Shown here in pieces: positions 6,315-15,502 of a DNA stretch of 64,000 nt. The stretch is from Agreia bicolorata (GTDB lineage: Bacteria > Actinomycetota > Actinomycetes > Actinomycetales > Microbacteriaceae), in contig NZ_JYFC01000010.1 in NCBI RefSeq assembly GCF_000938265.1, forward strand, positions 1-64,000. Reading direction: 5' to 3'. The notes below the pieces were generated by a model that did no database searches, was not told the origin of the DNA, and worked only from the letters and a program-made list of their open reading frames with translations. Position 1 is the stretch's first letter. Each line of letters begins with the position of its first letter. Made by a program: the position numbers and the translations under genes.

Positions 6315-9300
6315 CTACTCAGCTCGGGTTCTGCGTCGGAATGTCACCAGCCCTGCTCCCGCAAGGGCCAGGAGGGTCGCCAGGCCGAGCAGACCCCCGA
6401 CCTCCAGGCCGGTCGACGAGAGCGAGCCCGATCCGGATGCCGGCGCGACCGTCGCCGGGGACGGCACACCGGGCGTCGTCGGCTCGCTCGGCGTCACGGG
6501 CGTCACGGGCGGCGGCACAGGTGCGGCCGCCACCGCGGCGGTCAGCTCGCTCGAGAGCGACACCGTGTCGAACCCGAGGCGGGCCGTGGTGATGGTGACC
6601 GAAATCGTGTGGCCGATGTCGGCATCCACGAGCCTGTAGCTCGCCGCGGTCGCACCGTCGATGGGTGTGCCGGCGGCGGCAGCAGCAGCCATGCGCGTTG
6701 TCGCCAGCTCTACGCCGGTGCCGTCGCGGTACCACTGGTACGACACCTCGACCGGGGCCGGGGCCCAATCGCCTGCATCGGCAGTGAGGATGCTGCCCAC
6801 CTCGGGCTTGCCCGACACGCTCGGTGCGTCACCCGAGAGGGTTCCTCCCGTGACGATGGCGGCGGCCTCGGCGGTCTCCGACGCGGAGTCGAATCCGCTC
6901 CTGCGCGCGGTGACGACGACCCCGACGACCGTGCCGGCATCCTCGTTCGTGAGGATGTAGGTGCCCGCCGAGGCTCCGTCGATGGCGATGCCGTCACGGG
7001 TCCACTCGTAGCTCAGCTCCAGCGGGGCGGGGCCCCATCCGGTGGTGTCGACGGCGAGCTCCTCGCCGACCACGAGCAATCCTGTGATGCTCGGCTGAGG
7101 GGCGGTGATCGTGCCTCCCGTGACCATCTCCGTGGCTGTGCTCACCGCCGACTGCGAGACGAAGTAGTCCTTCGTGCCCGTGACGGTCACGGTGACCGTG
7201 TGCCCGGCATCCTCGTTCACCAGCGTGTACTCGGATTCATCGGCGTCGGCGATCGGCTCACCGTCACGGCTCCAGGAATAGACCAGGTCGACGGGGGCGG
7301 GCACCCAGTCGCCGGAGGCGGCGACGAGCGTCTGCCCGACCACGGGCAAGCCCGTGACGGTCGGCACGGGCGCGGTGAGGATGCCCCCGGTGACGCGTGC
7401 GGTCGGCTCGCTGGTCGATGGGGCAGGCAGGAAGCCGGGCTTCGTCCCCGTGACCGTCACCGTGATCGTGTGGCCGGCATCCTCGTTCACGAGCCTGTAG
7501 CTCGATTCCGTGGCGTCGGCGATCCCGACTCCGTCACGGCTCCAGGCGTAGTCGAAGTCCACATCGCCGTCGCCCCAGTCGCCCTCGTCGATCGCCAGCT
7601 TCTGCCCCACGAGCGAATCGCCCAGGATGCTCGGAATGGGAGCAGCGAATGTTCCTCCTGTGACCATGCCAGTGGCCGCGCTGGTGCGATCATGCGTCGT
7701 GAAGCCAAGCTTCGACCCGGTGACCGTGAGCGTGATCGTGTGCGATGCATCGTCGTTCACCAGCGTGTACTCGGCATCCGTCGCGTTCTGGATGGCGACT
7801 CCGTCGCGGCTCCACTGGTAGCTGAAGCCGACGGGGGCGGGGCCCCAGGTTCCTTCGTCGACGGTGAGCGTGGTGCCGACGACGGGCTCGCCCGAGACGG
7901 TGGGCGTCGGCGCGATGAGCGTTCCCCCGGTCACCATCCCCGTGGGTGCACTCTCGAGTTGCAGCGCGTCGAAACTCGACCGACTTCCGGTGGCCACGAC
8001 CGTGAGAGCATGACCGGCGTCGTCGTCGGTCGGCGTGTATTCCGAGCCATCGGCATCCGCAATCGCACTGCCATCGCGGAACCACTGCACGGCGACGTCA
8101 ACCTGGCCGGGACCCCACGGGTCGGTCGACGCGGTCAGCGTCTGCCCGACGGCCGGCGTTCCGGTGATGACCGGCGCGGTGCCGGACAGACTGCCGCCCG
8201 TGATGGTCGCGGTCGGCTCGCTCGACAGCTCGACCGACGCGTAGCCGTCTTTCGTTCCAGACGCCGTCACCCCCACGGTGAACCCCGCGTCGTCGTTCGT
8301 GAGGGTGTATGCCGCTCCCGAGGCGTTCGGGATGGCGACGTGAATGCCGTCGGCCACGCGGTACCACGCGTAGCTCGTGTCGATCGGGGCGGGGCTCCAG
8401 TCGGTCGACGCCGTGAGTTCGGAGCCGACGATCGTCGAACCGGTGACGACGGGCGCGCTGGTCGTGAGCGTTCCGGCGGCGATCGGGGCGGTCGGCCCCA
8501 CGGACCAGCTGGTGCTAACGAAGTGGTCCTTCGAGCCGAACGCGACGAGCATGAGGCGGTGCCCCACGTCGGCGGTGTCGACGGTGTAGGTCGGGTCTTC
8601 ACCGCCGGAGATCAGAGTGAAGTCACCGGAGTCCGGTGACTTCTCCCGGTACCAGCCGTAGAGCATGTCCACGGGAGCCGGGCCCCAGGCATCCATCGAC
8701 ACCCCGAGGGTCTGTCCGACGGAGGGAGTGCCCGTGAGCGTCGGCCGATGCGCCGTGAGGCTTCCGCCCGTGACGGTGTCGGTGGGTGCGCTCGACACCG
8801 TCACGCTCGTGTAGTTCGTCTTGGTTCCGGTGGCCGCGTAGGCGATCACGGAGCCGGCGTCGTCGTTCGTGAGCGTGTAGGTGGTGCCGGTCTGGCCCGG
8901 AATGGGCGTGCCGTTTCTGGTCCAGGCACCGGTCACGGTGACCGGTGACGGGCCCCACGGATCGACGGCGGCGGTGAGCTGCTCACCCACCAGCGGCGAG
9001 CCCGAGACCGCGGGCACCGTCGTCGTCAGCGTGCCCGCCACGGCCGTGACGGCGGCGCTACTCGCCGAAGCTCCCGTGTAGTTCGTCTTCGAGCCGGTGA
9101 CGGTGACGGTGATGGCCTTGCCGATGTCAGCCGCCACGAGCGTGTACGTCGCCTGCCGCCCCGTGTTTCCGACCGAGACTCCGCCGCGGTACCACTGATA
9201 CGACAGGGTGACAGGGGCCGGACCCCAGGTACCGGCATCTGCAGTGAGCACCTGACCGAACTCCGCCGTGCCCGAGATGGTCGGTGTGGCGGTACTGAGT

Positions 9301-10919
9301 GTGCCCGGGATGACCGACGCACTACTGGTCGCCGTGATCGGGCTGTAGCCCGACTTCGTGCCGGTGGCCGTCACGGTGATCGACGACAGCACGTCGCTCT
9401 CGACGACCGTGTAAGTGGTCCCCGTCGCTCCCGTGATGGGCGTGCCGTTGCGGTTCCACTGGTACGCGAGCGCGACCGGCGCGGGCGACCACGCCTGCGA
9501 TGACGCGGTGAGCACACCTCCGACCGTTTTCGTGCCGGTGATCGTGGGGGTGCGGGACTGCGTCAGCGGGGTTCCGAGGAGGAAGTCCTTGCCACCCGTG
9601 GCCTGTCCGGCGGTCAGCGTCACTGCAGTGGCTGCACCCTGCGTGAGCTTCTTGTCCCACCAGAGTTCCTTGGTAGGGCTGCCGAACTGGATCTGCAGTC
9701 GGTAGGTGCCGGGAGCGAGGTTCATAATCGTGTAGTACCCGTCGGCGTCGGTCGTGGCGAACCCGCTGCCGTTGCCTGTCGTCCAGGCGAAGACGTTCTG
9801 ACCCTCGATGCCGACCGTCGGATTGTCCACGTCTGTGACACGCCCCGAAATCTGGGCGCCCCGGGCGAGACTGATCGTGATGTCGGTGTCGGCCTGCAGG
9901 TCGATGACGGTCGCCGTCGCCTTGGTCGACTTGTCTTGGTACCACTCGTACATATACGGGTTGGCGTCGCGCGTGATGACCTCGACCTTGTAATTGCCGG
10001 GCTGGAGGCCGGTCATCTCGAAGCGGCCATCCTCATCGGTGTTGTAAGTACCGATCATGGTGTCGTCCTTGTACAACCACAGCTCAGTCGAGCCGAGGCC
10101 GGCGGTGGGAGCATCATCACCGACGACCGTTCCCGACAGGGTCAGAGTCGACGAGAGGCTCGGGCTGATACCGGTGATCTGGTCGGCGGCGGCCAGCACG
10201 ATTGCAGTGGCGGTCGCGCGGGAGGATGCGTTATTCCACCATTCGGCGATATAGAGGCCGCCATTCGTCGAGAACTCCAGCGTGTAGCTGCCCGGGGCAA
10301 GGACCGGAGTCGTGTACTCGCCCGACCCCGAACTGTCGGTGTAGCCGGTGTCGACCTGTGCACCATTCGCATCGTAGATTCCCACGAAGGCATCGGCGAT
10401 ACCGTTACCCGCGGAATCGGTGATGACACCCGAGATCGTGGCACCCTGCTGAATCGTGGTGTCGACTCGTGTGTACTGACCATCGGTGACGATGACATTC
10501 TCGGTCACGCCGTTGATATACACGGTTCCGTCCGGACCGACGGCAGTGAACGCATAGGTTCCGGCAGGAACTGCCATGTCGAAAGCGCCTTGCGTATCCG
10601 TGCTGTCGGAGTAGCAGTGCCAGTCGGCCGAACACAGCTGCACATAGGCGCTCGCCAGGCCTGTCGTCGGAGCATCAGACCCCGTCACCGCGCCCCACAC
10701 GCCTGTACCCGCGGGCGGATCGGCATCGGCGGGAGGCGACGGCGGCTCAGCGGCGACCCGGTTGACGGCGGCGGGTTCGGCGGCGAAAGCCGTCGTCACG
10801 CTGACCAGCGGCGCCAGAACGAGTGCGAGCGACGCGACGGCCGCGAGCGCCGACAACCGACCGCGGCGCGAGGGGATCGCGCCGTCGTTATCGCCTGAAG
10901 GAGACGTTGAATTGCGCAT
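6315..10919 (-). CDS. Giant wall-anchored surface protein with eleven Ig-like repeats
   Basis: A 1534-residue exported protein. An N-terminal signal peptide ends near ATAFA (about residue 47). Residues 70-450 hold about four carboxypeptidase-regulatory-like/CnaB-type modules, each with a GxY-type strand such as GTYAFTAVGPDGT, GSYTLEFS, GNYKVEV and GTYRLQI. From about residue 455 to 1460 come eleven repeats of about 90 residues following the plan PTxTGxPxVGxxLTA...W.PAPVxLxYQWxRDG...YTLxxxDxGxxItVtVTGtK. Repeat 11 carries an alanine-rich insertion. The C-terminus is Pro/Thr-rich, then LSSTG, a hydrophobic helix and RRRTRAE, a sortase-type sorting signal. Adhesion or matrix contact is the usual role for such architecture, but no ligand can be named. 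No sortase gene lies in the window. Confidence 0.85.
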   Translation of the reverse strand: MRNSTSPSGDNDGAIPSRRGRLSALAAVASLALVLAPLVSVTTAFAAEPAAVNRVAAEPPSPPADADPPAGTGVWGAVTGSDAPTTGLASAYVQLCSADWHCYSDSTDTQGAFDMAVPAGTYAFTAVGPDGTVYINGVTENVIVTDGQYTRVDTTIQQGATISGVITDSAGNGIADAFVGIYDANGAQVDTGYTDSSGSGEYTTPVLAPGSYTLEFSTNGGLYIAEWWNNASSRATATAIVLAAADQITGISPSLSSTLTLSGTVVGDDAPTAGLGSTELWLYKDDTMIGTYNTDEDGRFEMTGLQPGNYKVEVITRDANPYMYEWYQDKSTKATATVIDLQADTDITISLARGAQISGRVTDVDNPTVGIEGQNVFAWTTGNGSGFATTDADGYYTIMNLAPGTYRLQIQFGSPTKELWWDKKLTQGAATAVTLTAGQATGGKDFLLGTPLTQSRTPTITGTKTVGGVLTASSQAWSPAPVALAYQWNRNGTPITGATGTTYTVVESDVLSSITVTATGTKSGYSPITATSSASVIPGTLSTATPTISGTAEFGQVLTADAGTWGPAPVTLSYQWYRGGVSVGNTGRQATYTLVAADIGKAITVTVTGSKTNYTGASASSAAVTAVAGTLTTTVPAVSGSPLVGEQLTAAVDPWGPSPVTVTGAWTRNGTPIPGQTGTTYTLTNDDAGSVIAYAATGTKTNYTSVTVSSAPTDTVTGGSLTAHRPTLTGTPSVGQTLGVSMDAWGPAPVDMLYGWYREKSPDSGDFTLISGGEDPTYTVDTADVGHRLMLVAFGSKDHFVSTSWSVGPTAPIAAGTLTTSAPVVTGSTIVGSELTASTDWSPAPIDTSYAWYRVADGIHVAIPNASGAAYTLTNDDAGFTVGVTASGTKDGYASVELSSEPTATITGGSLSGTAPVITGTPAVGQTLTASTDPWGPGQVDVAVQWFRDGSAIADADGSEYTPTDDDAGHALTVVATGSRSSFDALQLESAPTGMVTGGTLIAPTPTVSGEPVVGTTLTVDEGTWGPAPVGFSYQWSRDGVAIQNATDAEYTLVNDDASHTITLTVTGSKLGFTTHDRTSAATGMVTGGTFAAPIPSILGDSLVGQKLAIDEGDWGDGDVDFDYAWSRDGVGIADATESSYRLVNEDAGHTITVTVTGTKPGFLPAPSTSEPTARVTGGILTAPVPTVTGLPVVGQTLVAASGDWVPAPVDLVYSWSRDGEPIADADESEYTLVNEDAGHTVTVTVTGTKDYFVSQSAVSTATEMVTGGTITAPQPSITGLLVVGEELAVDTTGWGPAPLELSYEWTRDGIAIDGASAGTYILTNEDAGTVVGVVVTARRSGFDSASETAEAAAIVTGGTLSGDAPSVSGKPEVGSILTADAGDWAPAPVEVSYQWYRDGTGVELATTRMAAAAAAGTPIDGATAASYRLVDADIGHTISVTITTARLGFDTVSLSSELTAAVAAAPVPPPVTPVTPSEPTTPGVPSPATVAPASGSGSLSSTGLEVGGLLGLATLLALAGAGLVTFRRRTRAE

Positions 10920-10933
10920 TGATGGATCCCCCG
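10920..10933 (-). promoter_or_regulatory. Shared translation leader of surface-protein genes
   Basis: On the coding strand the start is preceded by CGGGGGATCCATCA. Nearly the same leader precedes the two LANTG proteins (before 53012 and, with changes, before 54243), and the first codons are also alike (TGCgcAAtTC versus TGCATAAyTC). The G-run is likely the ribosome-binding site. Confidence 0.55.
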
Positions 10934-11038
10934 ACGACGGAACGCGGAGCGCACACGCGACCCGACCTCGGCGAGCCTATCGAGCATCCGTCAATAAAAC
11001 AATACGAACCGTAGCAGATGGGGCGAGCCCTGCCAGCC

Positions 11039-11785
11039 TCAGTGCATGATCATTCCACCAGTGACATTGAACGACTGGCCCGTGAGGTACCCGCCATCGA
11101 CCGACGCGAGGAACAGGGCGAACCCGGCCACGTCATCCGGTGTGCCGAGGCGGCCCAGCGGCGACTTCTTCGACCAGTTGGCCACGTCTTCATCGGTTCG
11201 CGTGTCTTTGCCCATGTCAGTGAGCACGTAGCCGGGAAGCAGCGCATTGACCCTGATCTGGTGCTCGCCCCACTCGAGAGCGGCCGCCCGAGTGAGCCCC
11301 ACGACCGCGGCCTTCGACGCGGCGTACGCGCCCTCATCCGCCCCGCCGGCCTTCGCCGCCATGCTCGCGATATTCACGATAGTTCCGCCCGTACCCTGCT
11401 CGATCATGGCGCGTGCCGCGTGCTGCATGGCGAAGAGAGTGCCGCGCGCGTTGATGTCCATTACGAGGTCCCAGCGCTCGGGCGCGAGGTCGAGCAGGCT
11501 TCCGCGCGCCAGGATTCCGGCGCTGTTCACCAGCACGTCGACTCCGCCGAGCTCGGCCAGCGCCACCGCGAAGGCCGCCTCGACGCTCACCGCGTCGACC
11601 AGATCGCAATGCAGGATGCCCCGGGCCGGTTCGGCCGCATCGCCAGACTCACGCGAGGAGTCGCCGCGCGCGAGGTCGAGCACGATCGCGTCGGCGCCCT
11701 CCTCGCTGAATCGCTCCGCGATACGGCCACCGATGCCTCCGCCGCCGCCCACAACGATGACCCTCGTGCCCGCGAAACGGCTCAT
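11039..11785 (-). CDS. Short-chain dehydrogenase/reductase (SDR)
   Basis: A 248-residue Rossmann-fold oxidoreductase of the classical SDR family. The cofactor loop GGGGGIGGRIAERF begins near residue 13, the NSAG motif is at about residue 88, and the catalytic set is present: serine in NIASMAAKAGG, and YAASK as the YxxxK pair. The C-terminus has the usual PLGRLGTPDDVAGFALFLAS and GQSFNVTGG. An acidic residue after strand 2 (LDLARGD) suggests NAD rather than NADP. The substrate is unknown. The start overlaps the stop of the upstream gene by an ATGA, so the two are translationally coupled. Confidence 0.85.
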   Translation of the reverse strand: MSRFAGTRVIVVGGGGGIGGRIAERFSEEGADAIVLDLARGDSSRESGDAAEPARGILHCDLVDAVSVEAAFAVALAELGGVDVLVNSAGILARGSLLDLAPERWDLVMDINARGTLFAMQHAARAMIEQGTGGTIVNIASMAAKAGGADEGAYAASKAAVVGLTRAAALEWGEHQIRVNALLPGYVLTDMGKDTRTDEDVANWSKKSPLGRLGTPDDVAGFALFLASVDGGYLTGQSFNVTGGMIMH

Positions 11786-12306
11786 GCGCGGTCGAGCGAG
11801 AGGCCGGAGAGGGCGAAGTAGCGGTCGAACTCAATGCCGCCACGCAACTGGTCGATCAGTCGCACGAGCAGAAAACTGCGCCGCGACACGTGCCACGTGG
11901 GAACGGCACCCTTCACTCCACCGTCGGCCGTCACCGAGTAAGGCAAGGGCAGGGCAGCCCTGTACTGGTCGATCCACACGGCGATCACCCGATCGACGAG
12001 ATTGCCGCCATAGAAGAGGTCGACGAAAAATGGGCGCGCACTGTCGTATTCGAAGTTGGCCGGCTTCACCCAGTCGAGCAGGCCATCGATCTGAATGTCG
12101 GTCGCCTCCATCCCGAACTCGACCGAGATGTCGACGTCGTCGTTCAGCACCGCGCGGCTGCCGTGCTGCGCAACCCTCACGACAGAGCCGCCCTGACCGT
12201 TGTTCGCCGACGAGAGGTTCTGGTGAAAGATCGGCCCGAAGGTGATGGCGTTCCACTGGGCGGGACCGGTCGGTTCTATCGAGAGGTAGATCTGTGGCAG
12301 CTGCAC
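11782..12306 (-). CDS. Hypothetical protein, coupled to SDR
   Basis: A 174-residue soluble protein without signal peptide or membrane segment. I do not recognise it. It is rich in aromatic and acidic residues (ISVEFGMEATDIQIDGLLDW, FFVDLFYGGNLVDRVIAVW) and reads like a mixed alpha/beta domain. GTG 12306 is chosen as start because AAAGGA lies 7 bases upstream; an ATG at 12324 has no such site. The stop overlaps the SDR start (ATGA), so the product may act with that enzyme, for instance as a partner subunit. That is inference from coupling only. Confidence 0.65.
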   Translation of the reverse strand: MQLPQIYLSIEPTGPAQWNAITFGPIFHQNLSSANNGQGGSVVRVAQHGSRAVLNDDVDISVEFGMEATDIQIDGLLDWVKPANFEYDSARPFFVDLFYGGNLVDRVIAVWIDQYRAALPLPYSVTADGGVKGAVPTWHVSRRSFLLVRLIDQLRGGIEFDRYFALSGLSLDRA

Positions 12307-12343
12307 TGTGCGTCCTTTCGACAAACGGGAGCGTCTTGGAAGG

Positions 12344-12847
12344 TCAGTAGACGAGAGGCAGCGCGATCGTGAAGATCAGGCTGTTGATCACGCCGAACAG
12401 TAGGGCGACACCCAGCGTCGCGCCGATGGTGGCGAGCAACTTCGAGGGGCCACCCTTGAGATACCCGACCACTCCCAGCGCAATGGCGCCGAGGCCGAGA
12501 AGCACGTCGAGCACGTTCTGCGTGACGCCAAGCGCCGAGAACGACCCCGAGAAGTCAGTGGCGTACATGCCGACTTGGATGAAGGTGAAGATCAGACCGA
12601 GAACGAAGCCCGAGGCTCCAAGAATCGCCGAGGTCAGACCCAGCGGGTTCTTCGCGCGCGGAGGTCCGCTCTGCTGCTGCGGCTGGGCGTAACCCTGCTG
12701 AGGCTGCTGCGGATAGCCCTGGTGAGGCGGCTGCGGATACGCGGGCTGCGGCTGCTGGCCATATCCGGGGTGCTGTTGAGGCTGGTGAGCGTAACCCGGC
12801 TGCGGCTGCTGTGGTTGTTGCGGCATGGCCGGCGGTTCGAAGGTCAT
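12344..12847 (-). CDS. Pro/Gln-rich membrane protein
   Basis: A 167-residue protein. The first 65 residues are a low-complexity cytoplasmic tail of Gln, Pro, Tyr and Gly (QQPQQGYAQPQQQ), followed by about three hydrophobic helices with glycine-rich packing (SAILGASGFVLGLIFTFIQVG, then LLGLGAIALGVVGYL, then ATLGVALLFGVINSLIF). This plan is widespread in Actinobacteria, where such proteins are annotated as DUF4190-like membrane proteins; the exact family here is uncertain. The ribosome-binding site AAAGGAA lies just upstream of the ATG. It is followed 37 bases later by the start of the hypothetical-SDR pair and may be co-transcribed with it. Confidence 0.7.
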   Translation of the reverse strand: MTFEPPAMPQQPQQPQPGYAHQPQQHPGYGQQPQPAYPQPPHQGYPQQPQQGYAQPQQQSGPPRAKNPLGLTSAILGASGFVLGLIFTFIQVGMYATDFSGSFSALGVTQNVLDVLLGLGAIALGVVGYLKGGPSKLLATIGATLGVALLFGVINSLIFTIALPLVY

Positions 12848-12947
12848 GATCGTTCCTTTCGCTCGCGTTGCGTGTGCTTCGAGTATGGCCGCGGTGAGCC
12901 CGTCAACGCACGCCTACCGCTCGATGTCCTCGCACCGCGAGTGAGGC

Positions 12948-13568
12948 CTAGAGCGCCAGCAGCTTGCGCTTGGCGGCGGCGAACTCCTCGTCCGTCAGCA
13001 CTCCGTCGCGGTGAAAGGCGGCCAACGCACCCAACTCGGCGATGAAGTCGCGGGCCTGCACCGCGGCATCCGGGGCCTGTTCGGCGACAGCCTCGGGCTC
13101 AGCGGAAGGCAGCCCGCCGTTCGCCGCGAGCCGCGCATCGGCGATCGCTCCGGTTATCGCGGCGACCCCGTCACGGAACTCGCGCACATCGTCGAGAGTC
13201 AAATGGATCGTCTCGATGCCGTGGCCGACCGCGATACGGATCGTGGCGAGCCCCCGGGTCTTCTGCAGAGTGCTCTGAACGACATCGACCTCGGTGATGT
13301 CGATCACGGCAACATCATGCAGAGTGCGCGCCGCGTCGCCGAGGTGAACGAAGAGGTGGTCGTGAATCAGCAGGTAACGCCCACCGCCGACCTTGGAGAT
13401 GGGATTGCCCACGGTGGCCCAGCGCGTGCCCTCGGGCAGCTTGGGCTTCGGAGCATAAGACGCAGTCGGCTTGGGCATGTCGGCCTGCCTCGTGGTCCAG
13501 GCGCGGCCGTCCCACCAGCGTTTTCCACCGGATCCGTCATCGTACCACCCAGCAGCGACATCAGTCAT
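12948..13568 (-). CDS. DUF2510 / PH-like / SHOCT domain protein
   Basis: A 206-residue soluble protein of three parts. Residues 5-30 (AAGWYDDGSGGKRWWDGRAW) are a DUF2510 motif, a tryptophan-rich stretch common in actinobacterial proteins. The middle (RYLLIHDHLFVHLGDAART ... IHLTLDDVREFRDGV) resembles a bacterial PH-like domain. The last 35 residues, IAELGALAAFHRDGVLTDEEFAAAKRKLLAL, are a classic SHOCT domain, thought to mediate oligomerisation. The start ATG overlaps the TGA stop of a 26-codon upstream ORF, and a GGGGGTAAAGAG stretch provides a ribosome-binding site. Confidence 0.8.
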   Translation of the reverse strand: MTDVAAGWYDDGSGGKRWWDGRAWTTRQADMPKPTASYAPKPKLPEGTRWATVGNPISKVGGGRYLLIHDHLFVHLGDAARTLHDVAVIDITEVDVVQSTLQKTRGLATIRIAVGHGIETIHLTLDDVREFRDGVAAITGAIADARLAANGGLPSAEPEAVAEQAPDAAVQARDFIAELGALAAFHRDGVLTDEEFAAAKRKLLAL

Positions 13569-13645
13569 AGCTCTTTACCCCCGAACCGAGCGTAAGCCGC
13601 CCACGGCCCCGGCGCATCCAGGCCGCGCAGTTCACTCAGGTACAT
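13565..13645 (-). CDS. Possible 26-residue coupled small ORF
   Basis: A short ORF (MYLSELRGLDAPGPW...) starts with ATG 13645, preceded by GGAGG six bases upstream, and stops in a TGA overlapping the ATG of the DUF2510/SHOCT gene (ATGA). The product would be 26 residues, mildly basic, with no membrane segment. The strong ribosome-binding site and the exact overlap suggest it is translated and couples translation of the downstream gene, or acts as a leader peptide. Third codon positions are less GC-biased than in neighbouring genes, which lowers confidence. Confidence 0.4.
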   Translation of the reverse strand: MYLSELRGLDAPGPWAAYARFGGKEL

Positions 13646-13726
13646 GTCTGCCTCCAGCAGGGTTCGACACACAGTGTATTGTCGCGCGGCCTCGGTGCTG
13701 CGAGACTGGTCGCGGATCGGGGGATC

Positions 13727-14803
13727 ATGACCAAGCGAACGGGCGCAGACAGAGACCTTCCCACATGGGGCACGCCTCGCCGACTCTCTCGACGTGCACG
13801 CCGAGTCATCTCGGTTCTCAGCGGTGTGCTCGCGGTGGCGCTCGTGATCTCGATCATCACGTCGAGCTCTCCCTGGGCATCCAGCATGCTCATCCGCGCC
13901 GTCTTCGAGAAGGGCGGCCGCGACACGGTGGCCGAGATGCTTCCGTACGTTCCCGCATCCGGCATCGCCGAGACGCTCGACGTGCAATATGCCGACGGCA
14001 CGGCCGGCGCCGCAACGACATTGGATGCGTTCCGGCCCGAATCCGCGAAAGGCCCGCTCCCGACGGTGGTCTGGATTCACGGCGGCGCGTGGATCTCCGG
14101 CGACAAGAGCAACGTCGCTCCCTACCTGAAGATCCTCGCCGCCGAGGGGTACACGACGATCGGGCTCAACTACTCGATCGCACCCGAGTCCATCTACCCG
14201 ACGGCGATCTTGCAGCTGAACGATGCACTGGCCTACATCGACGAGCACGCCGCAGAACTCGGCGTCGACCCCGAACAGATCGTGCTGGCCGGCGATTCGG
14301 CCGGCGCGCAGCTCGCGAGTGAGCTCGCCGGAATCACGACCAATCCGTCTTATGCGACGGTCATGGGAATCAAGCCGGCCCTGTCATCGACTCAGCTCGT
14401 GGGCACGATTCTGAACTGCGGCGTCTACGACCTGCAGCGTATGTCCGAGCTGAACGGCATCGAGGCGTGGGGGTTCAAGATCTCGCTGTGGGCTTACACA
14501 GGCACCAAGGACTGGTCTGACACCTCTGCGGGCGCGACGATGTCGAGCCTGGGCTTCGTCACACCAGATTTTCCAGCGACCTACATCTCGGGCGGCAACG
14601 GCGACGCCCTCACATGGGTCGAGTCCGTGCCGATGTCGAACGCGTTGAAGGCCGCCGGGGTCGAGGTCGATGAGCTGTTCTGGGCCGCCGATCACGAGCC
14701 GGCGCTCCCCCACGAATACCAGTTCCACCTCGACTATGACGATGCGCACACCGCTCTCGATCGCACGCTCGCTTTTCTCAAGGCGCGCACCGACGCACCC
14801 TGA
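13727..14803 (+). CDS. Membrane-anchored alpha/beta hydrolase (esterase)
   Basis: A 358-residue enzyme of the hormone-sensitive lipase/BD-FAE type. An N-terminal hydrophobic helix (VISVLSGVLAVALVISIIT, about residues 27-45) is a signal anchor, so the catalytic domain faces outward. The oxyanion motif IHGGAWISGDK follows near residue 120, the nucleophile elbow GDSAGAQLA near 189, and a His-containing AADHEPALPHEYQF near the C-terminus. The substrate is probably a short acyl ester. Start 13727 (MTKRTG) is taken over 13679 because it gives a normal basic n-region before the anchor. Confidence 0.8.
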   Translation: MTKRTGADRDLPTWGTPRRLSRRARRVISVLSGVLAVALVISIITSSSPWASSMLIRAVFEKGGRDTVAEMLPYVPASGIAETLDVQYADGTAGAATTLDAFRPESAKGPLPTVVWIHGGAWISGDKSNVAPYLKILAAEGYTTIGLNYSIAPESIYPTAILQLNDALAYIDEHAAELGVDPEQIVLAGDSAGAQLASELAGITTNPSYATVMGIKPALSSTQLVGTILNCGVYDLQRMSELNGIEAWGFKISLWAYTGTKDWSDTSAGATMSSLGFVTPDFPATYISGGNGDALTWVESVPMSNALKAAGVEVDELFWAADHEPALPHEYQFHLDYDDAHTALDRTLAFLKARTDAP

Positions 14804-14855
14804 GCGGGTCAGGTGCTTCAATGGATGTCGACACCCACCGAACGAGAGAAGCCCC

Positions 14856-15446
14856 GTGCCGTCGATCTCCGAGCTGACAATCCCGAGCAAACGCAACGTG
14901 AAAGGGCTCACAGCAACGATCGCCGAGTTGACATCCGGCGCTCTCGTGAAGGCCGTGTTCTCCACCCCCCGTTACGGCGTCGTGTCGATCGAGGGACGGG
15001 CGCACTTATCAAAGACCACGAATGCGTTTATGCTCGCGGGCCGGGCCCTGGATGCGAACCTCAAGCCCGACAAGTCGCTTCAGCTTCTCGATATCATCGA
15101 TCCGCAGGCGGCCCTGGCCGACGACGGCGTCGCCTCGCTCAGCGACGAGGAGGTCGCGGCGCTCCCCTCCGGTGACCCGGCCGATGTCGTTCCGACGCTG
15201 CATCACGGCGACGTGATCGCGGCCCGCTACTTCGAGCTCGCCTACGGGGCGTTCACCGTGATGGGTACGTGCGTCGCCGCGCCGGGCCCGTCTCTGATGC
15301 TCGGCACCTGGTTCGTCTCGCGCAACGGGGTTCCCGCCAGCCGACTCAACCATGTCCACGTGGTGGCCCGGGCCGGCGACGGTGAGCTGCGCATCCCGGC
15401 CCCCATCTCGTCGTGGGGCGACGAGTCGGGATCCGACGAGCTCTAG
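14856..15446 (+). CDS. Conserved-looking hypothetical protein
   Basis: A 196-residue soluble protein I do not recognise. It opens with a basic strand-rich segment (RNVKGLTATIAELTSGALVK), has an acidic middle (LADDGVASLSDEEVAALPSGD) and a hydrophobic second half with FELAYGAFTVMGTCVAAPG. The start is GTG 14856, because GAGAGAAG lies just upstream and the frame before it overlaps the esterase gene. It follows that gene by 52 bp on the same strand and may be co-transcribed. Confidence 0.6.
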   Translation: MPSISELTIPSKRNVKGLTATIAELTSGALVKAVFSTPRYGVVSIEGRAHLSKTTNAFMLAGRALDANLKPDKSLQLLDIIDPQAALADDGVASLSDEEVAALPSGDPADVVPTLHHGDVIAARYFELAYGAFTVMGTCVAAPGPSLMLGTWFVSRNGVPASRLNHVHVVARAGDGELRIPAPISSWGDESGSDEL

Positions 15447-15502
15447 TAGCCATCGATCCCGCCGCGAGCTGGTCGTCAGGCGCAACGACACGGGTTACGG
15501 AC

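Noticed and set aside
6609-8639. Long open frame of 676 codons on the plus strand opposite the surface-protein repeats
   Set aside because: It is a mirror of the repeat-coding strand in GC-rich DNA: Arg/Gly/Asp-rich, without start signals or domains, and fully antisense to a well-supported protein.
13646-14248. Minus-strand frame extending upstream of the 26-codon small ORF
   Set aside because: It is antisense to the esterase gene and has no ribosome-binding site; only the last 27 codons have one.
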